Origin: Thermogutta sp.
GTDB lineage: Bacteria > Planctomycetota > Planctomycetia > Pirellulales > Thermoguttaceae
NCBI GenBank assembly: GCA_012798155.1
Contig: JAAZNR010000204.1
Span: 1-10,753 of the forward strand
Length of the DNA stretch: 10,753 nt
Reading direction: 5' to 3'
Shown in pieces: positions 1 to 7,302 of this stretch. The notes under the pieces are model-generated. The model was not told the DNA's origin. It did no database searches and worked only from the letters and a program-made list of their open reading frames with translations. Every line of letters starts with the position of its first letter. Position 1 is the stretch's first letter. The translations under genes and the position numbers were made by a program.

Positions 1-1554
1 CTGGCGAAGTCGTGGGGCCTGGCCCTGGGAGCCGTCCAATTCCTGCCCACCTGGGAGATGCTTCACGATTCCGTGAGAGCGGCGGCCGGCGCCGAATTTT
101 TGGCGAGCGGCTCATTGCATCCCGCCAACCTCGTCCAGCTTGTCGCGCCGTATCTTTTTCGCGGGCGGGTCTTGGGCGGAAACACGCACGAGATGGGGCT
201 TTACCTGGGAGCGGCGCCCCTCTGCCTGGCCGTGGCGGGTTGGGCAACCGCACCAAAACATGGGCGAGGGCGCATCATTCTTGCCGCTTGCGCCGCGGGT
301 GCAATCCTCTCGATCCTGGCGGCGGTCGGACGGTATTCGCCGCTCTTCGCCCTGCAGCGGATGCTTCCCTTTCGCTGCCCCTGCCGAGCCGTCGTCCTGT
401 TCCAATTCTCCGCGGCGATCGCGGCGGCATACGGATTCCAACGATTGTTGCGGTTTTCGCGCCGTACAGGCAGCAAACGGCCGGCTGAAATTCGCCCCTT
501 CCTTCGCGTTGTTTTCGCGATCGCGGCGGCGAGTATTGCCGCGGCCGCCCTCCGTGTTTCCGTTGCAGCGCCGGCAGCCCTCCCTTGGGCCGAGCCTGCG
601 GCGGCGGTCTCGGGAGCCTTGTTGTTCTCGGCGGCGGCACTGACAATCGCGGCCGCCGCACACGGCTATCCATTCGGCATGGTCGGGCTGATCCTGCTCA
701 CGGCCGGAGACCTGGCAACCTACGGCCTGAGTTACGCGGTTTGGCCGGAAACCCAGCCTTTCGACGTCTGGCGATCGCGCGCGGCAGCCCCGCCGCTCAG
801 TGACCCGCAGGACCCCTCCTGGTCGGGCCGGGTGGTCTTTTTGCCGCATTCCCCCGCGCCGCCGTCGCCGTTTCCCGCGTTGGGCCGTCCCGCGGTGGGC
901 AATGAGTGTTTGCTAAAGGGCCTCCGCCGGATGGACGGCTATGCCGGCTTGCCGCCGCGCCGCGTGCTCGACATGGGAAGCCCCACCGCGCGAAGGATCG
1001 CGGACGTGAGCTGGGCGGGGAGATTTCAGCCGTCCTCCCTGGGGTATGCGGCCGTGGCCTGGGAGAAGTCGCCGGACCGCTTGCCGCGGTTTCGCACGGT
1101 GGGCCGAGTCGTGGTCGCATCCCCCACGCCCGCCGTCATCGAGCGACTCGATCCGCAGCGCGCTGCTCTAGTGGAAAAAGCCGTCGGAGTCTCGCCGGAA
1201 GCAGCCGCCCGACTCGGCGTCCTCGACGATCGCCCCGGCCGCATGGCGGTCGCGGTGCAGGCATCCGGGCCGCTATTGCTCGTAGTATCGGAGGCCTATC
1301 ACTCGGGCTGGGGTGCCGCCGTGGACGGCCGGGAGAGCGAGGTCCTCCGCGTGAACGGCGACTTCATGGGTTGCGTGGTACCGCCGGGCAGGCACCGCGT
1401 GATCCTGGCCTTTCGCCCCTGGAGTCTGATTTGGGGACGGGGCATCAGCTTCGCCGCGCTCACCTTGTCGGCCGGGGCTTTCCTCCTTTCCCTCCACGTC
1501 CCCTCGCTTCACGTCCCCCGTGGTCGCGGACGCAAGCCGAAGACGCTAGATTAA
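1..1554 (+). CDS. YfhO-family polytopic membrane protein (5'-partial, C-terminal 517 residues)
   Basis: The reading frame is open from the first base (LAKSWGLALGAVQFLPTWEM) to a TAA at 1552-1554, so the start lies outside the window; the Met at 58 is internal. Seen: several hydrophobic segments, including GAAPLCLAVAGWA, IILAACAAGAILSILAAVG, VVLFQFSAAIAAAYGF and a final one near ISFAALTLSAGAFLLSL. Also seen are an FRCPCR motif just before one segment and a C-terminal extracytoplasmic part with YHSGWGAAVDG (about residues 433-443) and PPGRHRVILAFRP. Known: a loop with P-x-R before a helix, and a C-terminal GW...DG...PPG-H-V pattern before the last helix, are typical of the bacterial YfhO/DUF6044-like membrane proteins, some of which are linked to glycosylation of cell-envelope polymers. 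Inferred: an integral membrane protein of envelope glycan or lipid metabolism. Substrate unknown. YfhO proteins are usually well over 700 residues, so roughly a third is missing. The next gene lies 327 bp away beyond repeats, so this is probably the last gene of its operon. Confidence 0.75.
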   Translation: MAKSWGLALGAVQFLPTWEMLHDSVRAAAGAEFLASGSLHPANLVQLVAPYLFRGRVLGGNTHEMGLYLGAAPLCLAVAGWATAPKHGRGRIILAACAAGAILSILAAVGRYSPLFALQRMLPFRCPCRAVVLFQFSAAIAAAYGFQRLLRFSRRTGSKRPAEIRPFLRVVFAIAAASIAAAALRVSVAAPAALPWAEPAAAVSGALLFSAAALTIAAAAHGYPFGMVGLILLTAGDLATYGLSYAVWPETQPFDVWRSRAAAPPLSDPQDPSWSGRVVFLPHSPAPPSPFPALGRPAVGNECLLKGLRRMDGYAGLPPRRVLDMGSPTARRIADVSWAGRFQPSSLGYAAVAWEKSPDRLPRFRTVGRVVVASPTPAVIERLDPQRAALVEKAVGVSPEAAARLGVLDDRPGRMAVAVQASGPLLLVVSEAYHSGWGAAVDGRESEVLRVNGDFMGCVVPPGRHRVILAFRPWSLIWGRGISFAALTLSAGAFLLSLHVPSLHVPRGRGRKPKTLD

Positions 1555-1564
1555 AGGCATTGCA

Positions 1565-1664
1565 GCGCGAAAGCATGGTTTTCATCGGAGGGAAGCCGTT
1601 GCCGCCCGAAAGCCTAACTGTCATCAGATTGAGGACATCGCCGCGCGAAAACCTGGTTTTTATC
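1565..1664 (+). repeat. Pair of 22-bp direct repeats (GCGCGAAA..TGGTTTT.ATC)
   Basis: GCGCGAAAGCATGGTTTTCA (full unit 1565-1586) recurs as GCGCGAAAACCTGGTTTTTA (full unit 1643-1664), with 3 mismatches over 22 bp and a 78-bp offset. The second unit contains the small palindrome AAAACC-T-GGTTTT. A shorter match, GCGCGAAAAC, occurs again at 1741-1750 inside the adjacent palindromic element. No gene is visible in 1555-1670. These look like dispersed intergenic repeat remnants or possible protein-binding sites; the sequence alone does not decide. Confidence 0.5.
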
Positions 1665-1670
1665 CAATAA

Positions 1671-1836
1671 CTGGACTTTTGCAAATTGTGGTGACAGGTT
1701 CTCGTCCGCCTTGGAAGAGGGTTATTGTGAGGGCAATTAGGCGCGAAAACGGCTGGCCGTGATTGCCTACCTTCACCAAGCCCTCGCCCACTGCCCCTCT
1801 TCCAGAAGGAGAGGGGAGCAGTTTGCAAAAGTCCAG
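1671..1836 (+). mobile_element. 166-bp MITE-like palindromic element, copy A, with 7-bp target duplication
   Basis: The element begins CTGGACTTTTGCAAATTG (1671-1688) and ends CAGTTTGCAAAAGTCCAG (1819-1836). The ends are inverted repeats: 15 bp perfect, 17 of 18 overall. CCAATAA stands immediately outside both ends (1664-1670 and 1837-1843), as expected for a target-site duplication. Further nested inverted pairs lie inside: TGGAAGAGGG 1712-1721 with CCCTCTTCCA 1795-1804; GAGGGC 1729-1734 with GCCCTC 1780-1785; GGCAAT 1732-1737 with ATTGCC 1762-1767. The whole unit can therefore fold as one long imperfect hairpin. A second copy of the same length at 7303-7468 is about 88-90% identical by hand alignment. 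There is no plausible gene inside, so it would be a non-autonomous element mobilised in trans. It ends 45 nt before the start codon of the deacetylase gene. Confidence 0.8.
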
Positions 1837-1881
1837 CCAATAACCGATTCGATTCGCTGCGTTCAATCCGGGTAAAAGGTC

Positions 1882-2868
1882 ATGACGCTCTTCTACTACG
1901 ATCCGGTCTTCCTGCTCCACCAAACGGGATCGCACCCCGAGAGCGCGGAGCGCATTCGCGCGATTCCGGATCGTTTGGAAGAGGAGGGTTTGTTGCAACG
2001 ATGCGGCCGCCCGCAATGGAAGCCCGTCCCCCGCAACGTACTGCAACTCATCCATTCTCCGCGTTACATCGACGAGGTCTGGTCGTTGGCCAAGGCGGGA
2101 GGCGGCGACCTGGACCACGACACGGTGTGCAGCCCCGACTCCTATGACGTGGCCATCTCCGCCGCCGGCGCGGTGTGCGACGCCGTGCGGCGCGTGGTTC
2201 AAGGCGAGGATCGCCGGGCCATGTGCTTGATCCGTCCGCCCGGACATCATGCGCTGCGCGATCGGGCGATGGGGTTCTGCATCTTCAATAATATCGCCGT
2301 CGCCGCCGCGACCGCGGTCTGGCAGTTGGGGTTGGATCGCGTCCTGATCGCGGATTGGGACATCCACCACGGAAACGGCACGCAATCGGCCTTCTGGGAC
2401 GATCCCCGCGTGGGCTTCCTCTCGATCCATCGCTGGCCCTTTTACCCCGGCACCGGCGACGAGGACGAGATCGGTGAAGGGGCCGGCTTGGGCTACACGC
2501 GAAACCTCCCCGTCCGCTACGGCACCCCGCGCTCCGAGTATCTGCACCGGCTGGGAGACGCTTTGGACGACTTCGCCGCCAAGATCAAACCGCAGCTCAT
2601 TCTTCTCAGCGCGGGCTTCGACACGCACCGGCTCGATCCCGTGGGCAATCTGGGATTGGAGACCGAGGACTTCGGCCCCCTGACCCGGATGGTCCTGGAC
2701 CTGGCCGAGACGCATTGCGGGGGCCGACTGGTGAGCGTGCTGGAAGGCGGTTATAACCGGCAGGTCATGCCCGACTGTTTGGCGATCCACCTCGCCGAAA
2801 TGGTCCGCCGGGACGTTCTTTCGGGTGACGAGCCGCCGGAGGACGGGTCGGAAGCCGCGGCGGGCTGA
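1882..2868 (+). CDS. Histone deacetylase family protein (class II-type Zn-dependent deacetylase)
   Basis: A 328-residue protein covering the usual full length of a bacterial HDAC-like amidohydrolase. Motifs in order: HPE at 18-20; RPPGHHA at 118-124, with the catalytic His pair H122/H123; GFCIFNNIAVAA at 131-142; DWDIHHGNGTQ at 158-168; YPGTG at 188-192; SAGFDTH at 243-249; EGGYN at 288-292. By comparison with the family, the zinc ligands are D160, H162 and D247, and Y291 is the transition-state tyrosine, so the enzyme should be active. Known relatives remove acetyl groups from proteins, acetylpolyamines or small amides; the sequence does not separate these. No signal peptide or membrane segment is seen, so it is cytoplasmic. 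The start is well fixed: an in-frame TAA lies at 1873-1875 with no other start codon between. The Shine-Dalgarno is weak (AAGG only 2 nt before ATG). A MITE-like element fills most of the upstream region. It is convergent with the cyclase gene, leaving 11 nt between stop codons. Confidence 0.92.
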   Translation: MTLFYYDPVFLLHQTGSHPESAERIRAIPDRLEEEGLLQRCGRPQWKPVPRNVLQLIHSPRYIDEVWSLAKAGGGDLDHDTVCSPDSYDVAISAAGAVCDAVRRVVQGEDRRAMCLIRPPGHHALRDRAMGFCIFNNIAVAAATAVWQLGLDRVLIADWDIHHGNGTQSAFWDDPRVGFLSIHRWPFYPGTGDEDEIGEGAGLGYTRNLPVRYGTPRSEYLHRLGDALDDFAAKIKPQLILLSAGFDTHRLDPVGNLGLETEDFGPLTRMVLDLAETHCGGRLVSVLEGGYNRQVMPDCLAIHLAEMVRRDVLSGDEPPEDGSEAAAG

Positions 2869-2879
2869 ACCGCCTTGGC

Positions 2880-4796
2880 TCACTTGCCGTCCAGCGTGAT
2901 CGCCCCGTCCCAGTGCGGCGGCGGCCGCCGATTGTGCCGGGCGATGTGCATGGTCAAGAAGTCCGCCGCCGGATCAGCCGCCGGCAGACGGTGGAGCAAC
3001 TCGAAGGCCTCCTCCCACCTCCCTTCCGCGAAGGCGTCCACGGCGGCGTCGCACCAGCGGAGGTGCTCTTCCTTCAGCACGGCATCGCCGCTCTCCGGCG
3101 GGAGAAGCTCGTTCACCGTGACGCGCCTCTCCATTCCGTAGGGGCGCACCACCGCTAGTTTCCGCGTCCTTGCCGCCGAAGGTGCCATGCGTCGGCGGAC
3201 GTATTCCGCGGTCGCTTCGTCGATCAAAATCGGCACGCGGAAGACCTTGGTGATGCCTTCCAGGCGGGAAGCCAAATTGACGGGCGGCCCGAAGACCGTG
3301 ACCTTGGCGTGGTCGGGAGTGCCGATCTTGCCCGCCACGGCCGGCCCGTGCGCGATCCCGATCCCCACGTGGAATCCGGCCAAGGAACCGTCTGCGGACT
3401 GCGAGGCGGACTCGAACTCCCGGCGGATCGCCAGGGCTGCGCGGCACGCCCGGGCAATGCCGTCTTCCTGCGGCAAGGGCCAGCCCCAGAAACCCATGGC
3501 CGCGTCGCCCTGGAAGTCCCCCACGACCCCGCCTTCGTGCAGGATGCAACGGGTCATGACTTGCAGCGTCACGCTGACGCGCCGCAGCAGTGGCAGCAAT
3601 TGCGAGGCATTGCGTTCCGACTCCAAACTGAAGCCGCGGAGATCGCAGAACAGCACGGTCACGTCCACTTCGCGCGGTTGAAGCAGTTCCTCGGGATCGC
3701 CTTCCGCCAGGCCTTCCAAAACGAGCGGCGAGAAGAACTGGGAGAGCACGGCGCGATGGCGTTGCAATTGCCGCAATTGCAGGAGCGAGGCCGTCATGGA
3801 GGCCACCAGCTCCAGGAACTTGACGTCTTCGCGGAGGTCGCCGGCCCCGCCGGAGGGCGGCGTGCCGTCGTTACGAAGTCCGCCCGCCGCGTAGATCGCC
3901 CAATGCGGCACGCCTTCCAAAAAGATCGGCGTGCAGGCCGCCCAATCCACGTCTTGGCGCGCGGTGTAGACGGCGAACTCCTCGCCGCGAGGGCTCGGGG
4001 CGGGTTCCCCCGGTCGACTCGGCGCGGCGCTGCCGGAGCCTCCGCCGCCGTGCCTGATCCAATCTCCCGACCACACGTGCAGGAGGCTCTGCTTCTTTTG
4101 CCACGTCTCTAGGATCAGGCGGCGGCTGGGGCGAAAATCGCCGGCCGTCAGCAATCGCCGATCCCATTGCAAGACCTGAATGGCGGCCGCGGAGCGAGAA
4201 CCCGAGGCATCCGCCGCGGCCGTTTCCCCGCCCCACGAACCGGCGGACTTCGCCTCCTCCACGCGGACCACGGCGGCCGCTTCCGCATTGGGCATCCCGG
4301 CCAGGACCAGATTCACCAAGCGGCTGCACATCTCGCCCTCGGTGGCCGCCGACGACAAGGCTTGCGTCAGACGCGACAGCACCTCCAGGCGATGGTTGGG
4401 GTTGACGAAGACGATTTGCCGCAAGTGCTGCGGCGAGAATTCCTGCCGCCGCACCGGGTCGGGATGATCCGCCGTGATCCGCGCCTCCTGCCGCACCAGG
4501 GTAAAGGAGGTCCGGCCGATGACGAAGCACTCGCCCAGCGAGACGGTCGCCGTTTCGACGGCCCGGCCGCGGAAGAACACCGGGTTCGCGGCCTGCGGGA
4601 GTCTACGAACGCGGAGCCGGTCGCCTTCCAGCAGCAGTTCCACGTGGACGCGGGAGATGTGCGGGTCCCAGGCCGCCGACCACAAGCCGGCCGCCCGGCC
4701 CAGCATTACGGGTATGCCGGCGGGCAGCGGTCTCCGCCAGCGGTCCTCCGCGTTCTCGCCTTGCGCGATCAGATGGACGGCGGACGGCTCACCCAT
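2880..4796 (-). CDS. Soluble FHA-GAF-class III nucleotide cyclase
   Basis: A 638-residue protein with no membrane segment. Domain order: an FHA domain at about 28-98 (G33-R34, S48-R49-x-H51, N71), the fold that binds phosphothreonine peptides; a GAF-like region at about 133-345, broken by a Gly/Ser/Pro-rich stretch at 249-272; a class III cyclase domain at about 372-560; and a C-terminal helical segment at about 570-620. In the cyclase domain the metal aspartates are D385 (VLFCDLRGFS) and D431 (GDFQGDAAMGFWG), and the transition-state pair is N507/R511 (VNLASR). The residue four before D431, normally Lys in adenylate cyclases, is D427, and the second purine-contacting position is T500. It is therefore probably catalytic, with uncertain preference between ATP and GTP. 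The ATG at 4796 has a GAGG 9 nt upstream. It lies 63 nt downstream of the kinase gene on the same strand, so the two are likely cotranscribed, with the FHA domain reading kinase phosphorylation. Confidence 0.9.
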   Translation of the reverse strand: MGEPSAVHLIAQGENAEDRWRRPLPAGIPVMLGRAAGLWSAAWDPHISRVHVELLLEGDRLRVRRLPQAANPVFFRGRAVETATVSLGECFVIGRTSFTLVRQEARITADHPDPVRRQEFSPQHLRQIVFVNPNHRLEVLSRLTQALSSAATEGEMCSRLVNLVLAGMPNAEAAAVVRVEEAKSAGSWGGETAAADASGSRSAAAIQVLQWDRRLLTAGDFRPSRRLILETWQKKQSLLHVWSGDWIRHGGGGSGSAAPSRPGEPAPSPRGEEFAVYTARQDVDWAACTPIFLEGVPHWAIYAAGGLRNDGTPPSGGAGDLREDVKFLELVASMTASLLQLRQLQRHRAVLSQFFSPLVLEGLAEGDPEELLQPREVDVTVLFCDLRGFSLESERNASQLLPLLRRVSVTLQVMTRCILHEGGVVGDFQGDAAMGFWGWPLPQEDGIARACRAALAIRREFESASQSADGSLAGFHVGIGIAHGPAVAGKIGTPDHAKVTVFGPPVNLASRLEGITKVFRVPILIDEATAEYVRRRMAPSAARTRKLAVVRPYGMERRVTVNELLPPESGDAVLKEEHLRWCDAAVDAFAEGRWEEAFELLHRLPAADPAADFLTMHIARHNRRPPPHWDGAITLDGK

Positions 4797-4859
4797 GGCC
4801 CCAGACCTCGCAGAGCCCCGCCGGCGACCCGGCAGTCATCGTTTCCACGCGATCCGATC

Positions 4860-7145
4860 TCACGGCTCCTCCTTCATCGCCTTTTCCCAATCGTGCGTGC
4901 TCTCCACGGTTCGGCGCGTAGGGGTCGGATGCTCGTCCCCTCGCCCCGCCGTCCGCGGGAGCACCTCCCATTCCCAGTTGTCGTTGGGGACGGGCGCGAC
5001 CTCGCGCAGCAATCGCAGGGCCAAGGTCCACAGCCCGAGCAGAATCACCGTCACCACGCCCGCCGCGGTCAGGCCGAACTGGAAGAGGTTCTTCCGCATC
5101 TCTTGCAGGGGGCGAGCCAGGGCTGATTCGTAATCCTCCTGCACCAGCACCACCCAGCCCGTCGCTTCGGGAACGTCACTGCCGGCGCATTTCACCTTGA
5201 CCGAGGCCTGCTGCGCCAGATAGCGGCGGGCATAGGCCGCCCCCAAGGGGTCTTTGCCCAAGGGATCGCGGAAATCGACGGCCGCCGACGGAGGCCGCGT
5301 CCCCCCCTCGAAGACCGGCGGCAATTCCGTCTGCGAGATGCAGTAATCCTTGAAGCGATCGGGCAGGCGACCCTCGCGCCGCAGGATCTCGTCGAACAAG
5401 GGATGCTGCAAGATCATCCCCGGATAATCGCCCGGCCGCATTTCCACCAACACCGGAAACTGCGAGGGGTTGCCCTGCAACTCCACGAAACGCGTCACGC
5501 GGACGGTGAGCGCCAACACGCCCAGGAACTCGCCCGTCGCCGGATCCCATACCGGCGTCGACACGGCGGTGATCCACAAGTTGCTGGCGTCGCTGCGAAA
5601 CACGGCCGAGAGCTTCGTTTCCCGCAAGTGCAAATCGGGGTCGGGGGGTCTCCACTGCCGGTCCAGATCGCGATCCCAGCCGGTGAAAAAGCTCCGCCAG
5701 GCGTAGTTGCGGCCGATGGTTCGGGACTGCGGCAGACGCGTCACGGAGATGCCCCGCACATCGCAGAAAAACCAACTCGCCACGTCGTCGCTCGGGCGTT
5801 CCTTTTCGCCCTCGGTCGGCGGACGCATCCACCGCGGCAGGAGGGCTTCGAATTCCTGCTGGAATCGCCGCCGCGCCGGATGCCCGCGGAACCGCTCCCG
5901 AAGCTCCTCCAGATGCTCATCGTCGGGAACGGGCCGGCTCAAGGCATCCATCAAGGGCTGAACCTCCTGGTCCTGCAAAAACTCCCGCACCGCTTGCAAA
6001 AAGCGGGGATGAACGGCCAACTGCTCCACCGCGTCGTAGCGGCGCCGCAATTCCTTGCCCGCCAGGTCGGCCACGTACTCGGCCATCAAGCGGTTGTTTT
6101 GCAAAGCCCGGACGGTGAGGTTCTCCTCGGAGCGCGTGACGGCGGTGGAAAACCCTCGCCAGGCGAACACGGCGAAGACGCACAGCAATAGGACGGGGCC
6201 GACGAAACCCAGGACCAAAAGCGGCCGCCGCGTCTTTTGCAGGGACCAGCCATCCAGCGCCGCCAGCACCGCCGAGACGCTGGGATAGCGCTGCTTGGGA
6301 TCGGGGTTCAAACACCGCTCGACGATGGTCGCCAGACCCCGGTCCACGCCGGGCACCCGGCGGTGCTGCGTCGGCACTCCCGACTCCACGATCCATTTCC
6401 GGTAGGCCGCCAGCCGTTCCTCCAAGTCCGAGATCTGCTCGATCCGGGCGGCCGCTTCGTCATCCCGGTGGGGCGGCTTGCCCGTCAACATGCAATACAA
6501 CAAACCGCCCAGACCGTAGATGTCCCAGCGTGCGTCGGGCACGGACCGCAGGTCGGCCTGCTCCGGGGCCATGTAGAAGAGGGTCCCCAGGGCCGGCAAT
6601 TGCTCGTGCGACAGCCGCGATTGGCCGAAGTCGCCCAACCTCGGCTTGCCGTCCTGGTCCAGCAGCACATTGGCCGGTTTCAGGTCGCAGTGCAGCACCC
6701 CCTTGTTGTGGGCATGAAGCAGCCCGATCGCCACGTCCCGAAAGACCCGCACCGCCTCGGCCGGGGGCAGCGGTCCCGCCGCCAAGCGGTCCGCGAGCGA
6801 ACCCCGCTCCATGAACTCCATGATGTAGTACGGCGGATCGGAGTCCCAGCCGACCGCGATCAGTTGCACGATGTAGCGGTCGGCCGAGAGAAAGACGAGC
6901 TTCTCCACCTCCCGCGACAGGAGCGACCAGTCCAAGCCCCCGCGGTGGGCGTAAAACTTGACGGCCGCCCGCCGGCCTGTGTTCCGGTCTATCGCCACCC
7001 AGACCTCACCGTACGCCCCCACGCCCAGCAAACGCTCGATGTCGTAGCCGGGCACGTCGGCGGGAGGACGGCGACGCTGCAAACTCATCTCTTGCGAAAT
7101 GCGCCTCGCCGTACCGTTTTGGGGAATTGTCGGTTCGTCGATCAT
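4860..7145 (-). CDS. Transmembrane Ser/Thr protein kinase with periplasmic double-Cache sensor
   Basis: A 761-residue protein. The N-terminal Hanks-type kinase domain spans about 34-298: glycine loop GVGAYGEV 41-48, Lys K63, Glu E79, catalytic loop HCDLKPAN 152-159 (catalytic D154, N159), DFG 172-174, APE 193-195, D208, R286. The residue before the catalytic Asp is Cys, not Arg, so this is a non-RD kinase. TM1 is at about 309-329. Residues 330-688 form a large extracytoplasmic region with dCache-like features (WFFCDVRGISVTRLP near 458-472, then GRNYAWRSFFTG 478-489 and a second subdomain ending near WVVLVQEDYE). TM2 is at about 690-712. A 49-residue cytoplasmic tail is rich in Thr/Ser (T741, T743, T746, S749, T750). 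Cache domains usually bind small ligands such as amino acids or carboxylates; the ligand here is unknown. The chosen ATG (7145) lacks a clear Shine-Dalgarno; Met20 at 7088 would also leave the kinase domain whole. First gene of a probable two-gene operon with the cyclase. Confidence 0.92.
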   Translation of the reverse strand: MIDEPTIPQNGTARRISQEMSLQRRRPPADVPGYDIERLLGVGAYGEVWVAIDRNTGRRAAVKFYAHRGGLDWSLLSREVEKLVFLSADRYIVQLIAVGWDSDPPYYIMEFMERGSLADRLAAGPLPPAEAVRVFRDVAIGLLHAHNKGVLHCDLKPANVLLDQDGKPRLGDFGQSRLSHEQLPALGTLFYMAPEQADLRSVPDARWDIYGLGGLLYCMLTGKPPHRDDEAAARIEQISDLEERLAAYRKWIVESGVPTQHRRVPGVDRGLATIVERCLNPDPKQRYPSVSAVLAALDGWSLQKTRRPLLVLGFVGPVLLLCVFAVFAWRGFSTAVTRSEENLTVRALQNNRLMAEYVADLAGKELRRRYDAVEQLAVHPRFLQAVREFLQDQEVQPLMDALSRPVPDDEHLEELRERFRGHPARRRFQQEFEALLPRWMRPPTEGEKERPSDDVASWFFCDVRGISVTRLPQSRTIGRNYAWRSFFTGWDRDLDRQWRPPDPDLHLRETKLSAVFRSDASNLWITAVSTPVWDPATGEFLGVLALTVRVTRFVELQGNPSQFPVLVEMRPGDYPGMILQHPLFDEILRREGRLPDRFKDYCISQTELPPVFEGGTRPPSAAVDFRDPLGKDPLGAAYARRYLAQQASVKVKCAGSDVPEATGWVVLVQEDYESALARPLQEMRKNLFQFGLTAAGVVTVILLGLWTLALRLLREVAPVPNDNWEWEVLPRTAGRGDEHPTPTRRTVESTHDWEKAMKEEP

Positions 7146-7302
7146 CCAGACGGACCCACGGTGCTCTGTCCAACCTTTTCGCCGCGCATCCCGGTCGCGC
7201 CATCCTCCGCCGCCGTTCCGCGCGGACCCATCATGGGAAGTATATCAGGTTTGCCGAAAATAGGCTTCCGGCGGCCGGGCGGCGGCATCCCTTTTCGTAC
7301 AA
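7146..7302. other. Upstream region of the kinase-cyclase operon
   Basis: No gene is seen between the kinase start and element copy B. The kinase promoter and leader should lie here on the minus strand, unless transcription begins inside the element. A TATACT at 7238-7243 (minus strand) resembles a bacterial -10 box, but no convincing -35 box is at the right distance, so I do not call a promoter. Confidence 0.3.

Noticed and set aside
1660..1840. Short minus-strand frames across both 166-bp elements giving similar peptides (for example CHHNLQKSS)
   Set aside because: The similarity comes from the shared repeat DNA. One-base gaps between the copies change the frame within the element, so a conserved peptide is not supported.
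1882..2868. Acetoin utilisation gene acuC
   Set aside because: The protein is in the same superfamily, but there are no acetoin or acetyl-CoA synthetase genes nearby and the motifs do not separate it from other class II-type deacetylases, so no symbol is given.
1660..2883. A 407-codon open frame antisense to the deacetylase gene
   Set aside because: The plus strand encodes a full set of HDAC motifs. The antisense frame has no recognisable domain and is a product of high GC third positions.
7236..7260. A sigma-70-type promoter for the kinase (TATACT on the minus strand)
   Set aside because: There is no matching -35 box at 16-18 bp, and planctomycete promoters are poorly predicted by this consensus.
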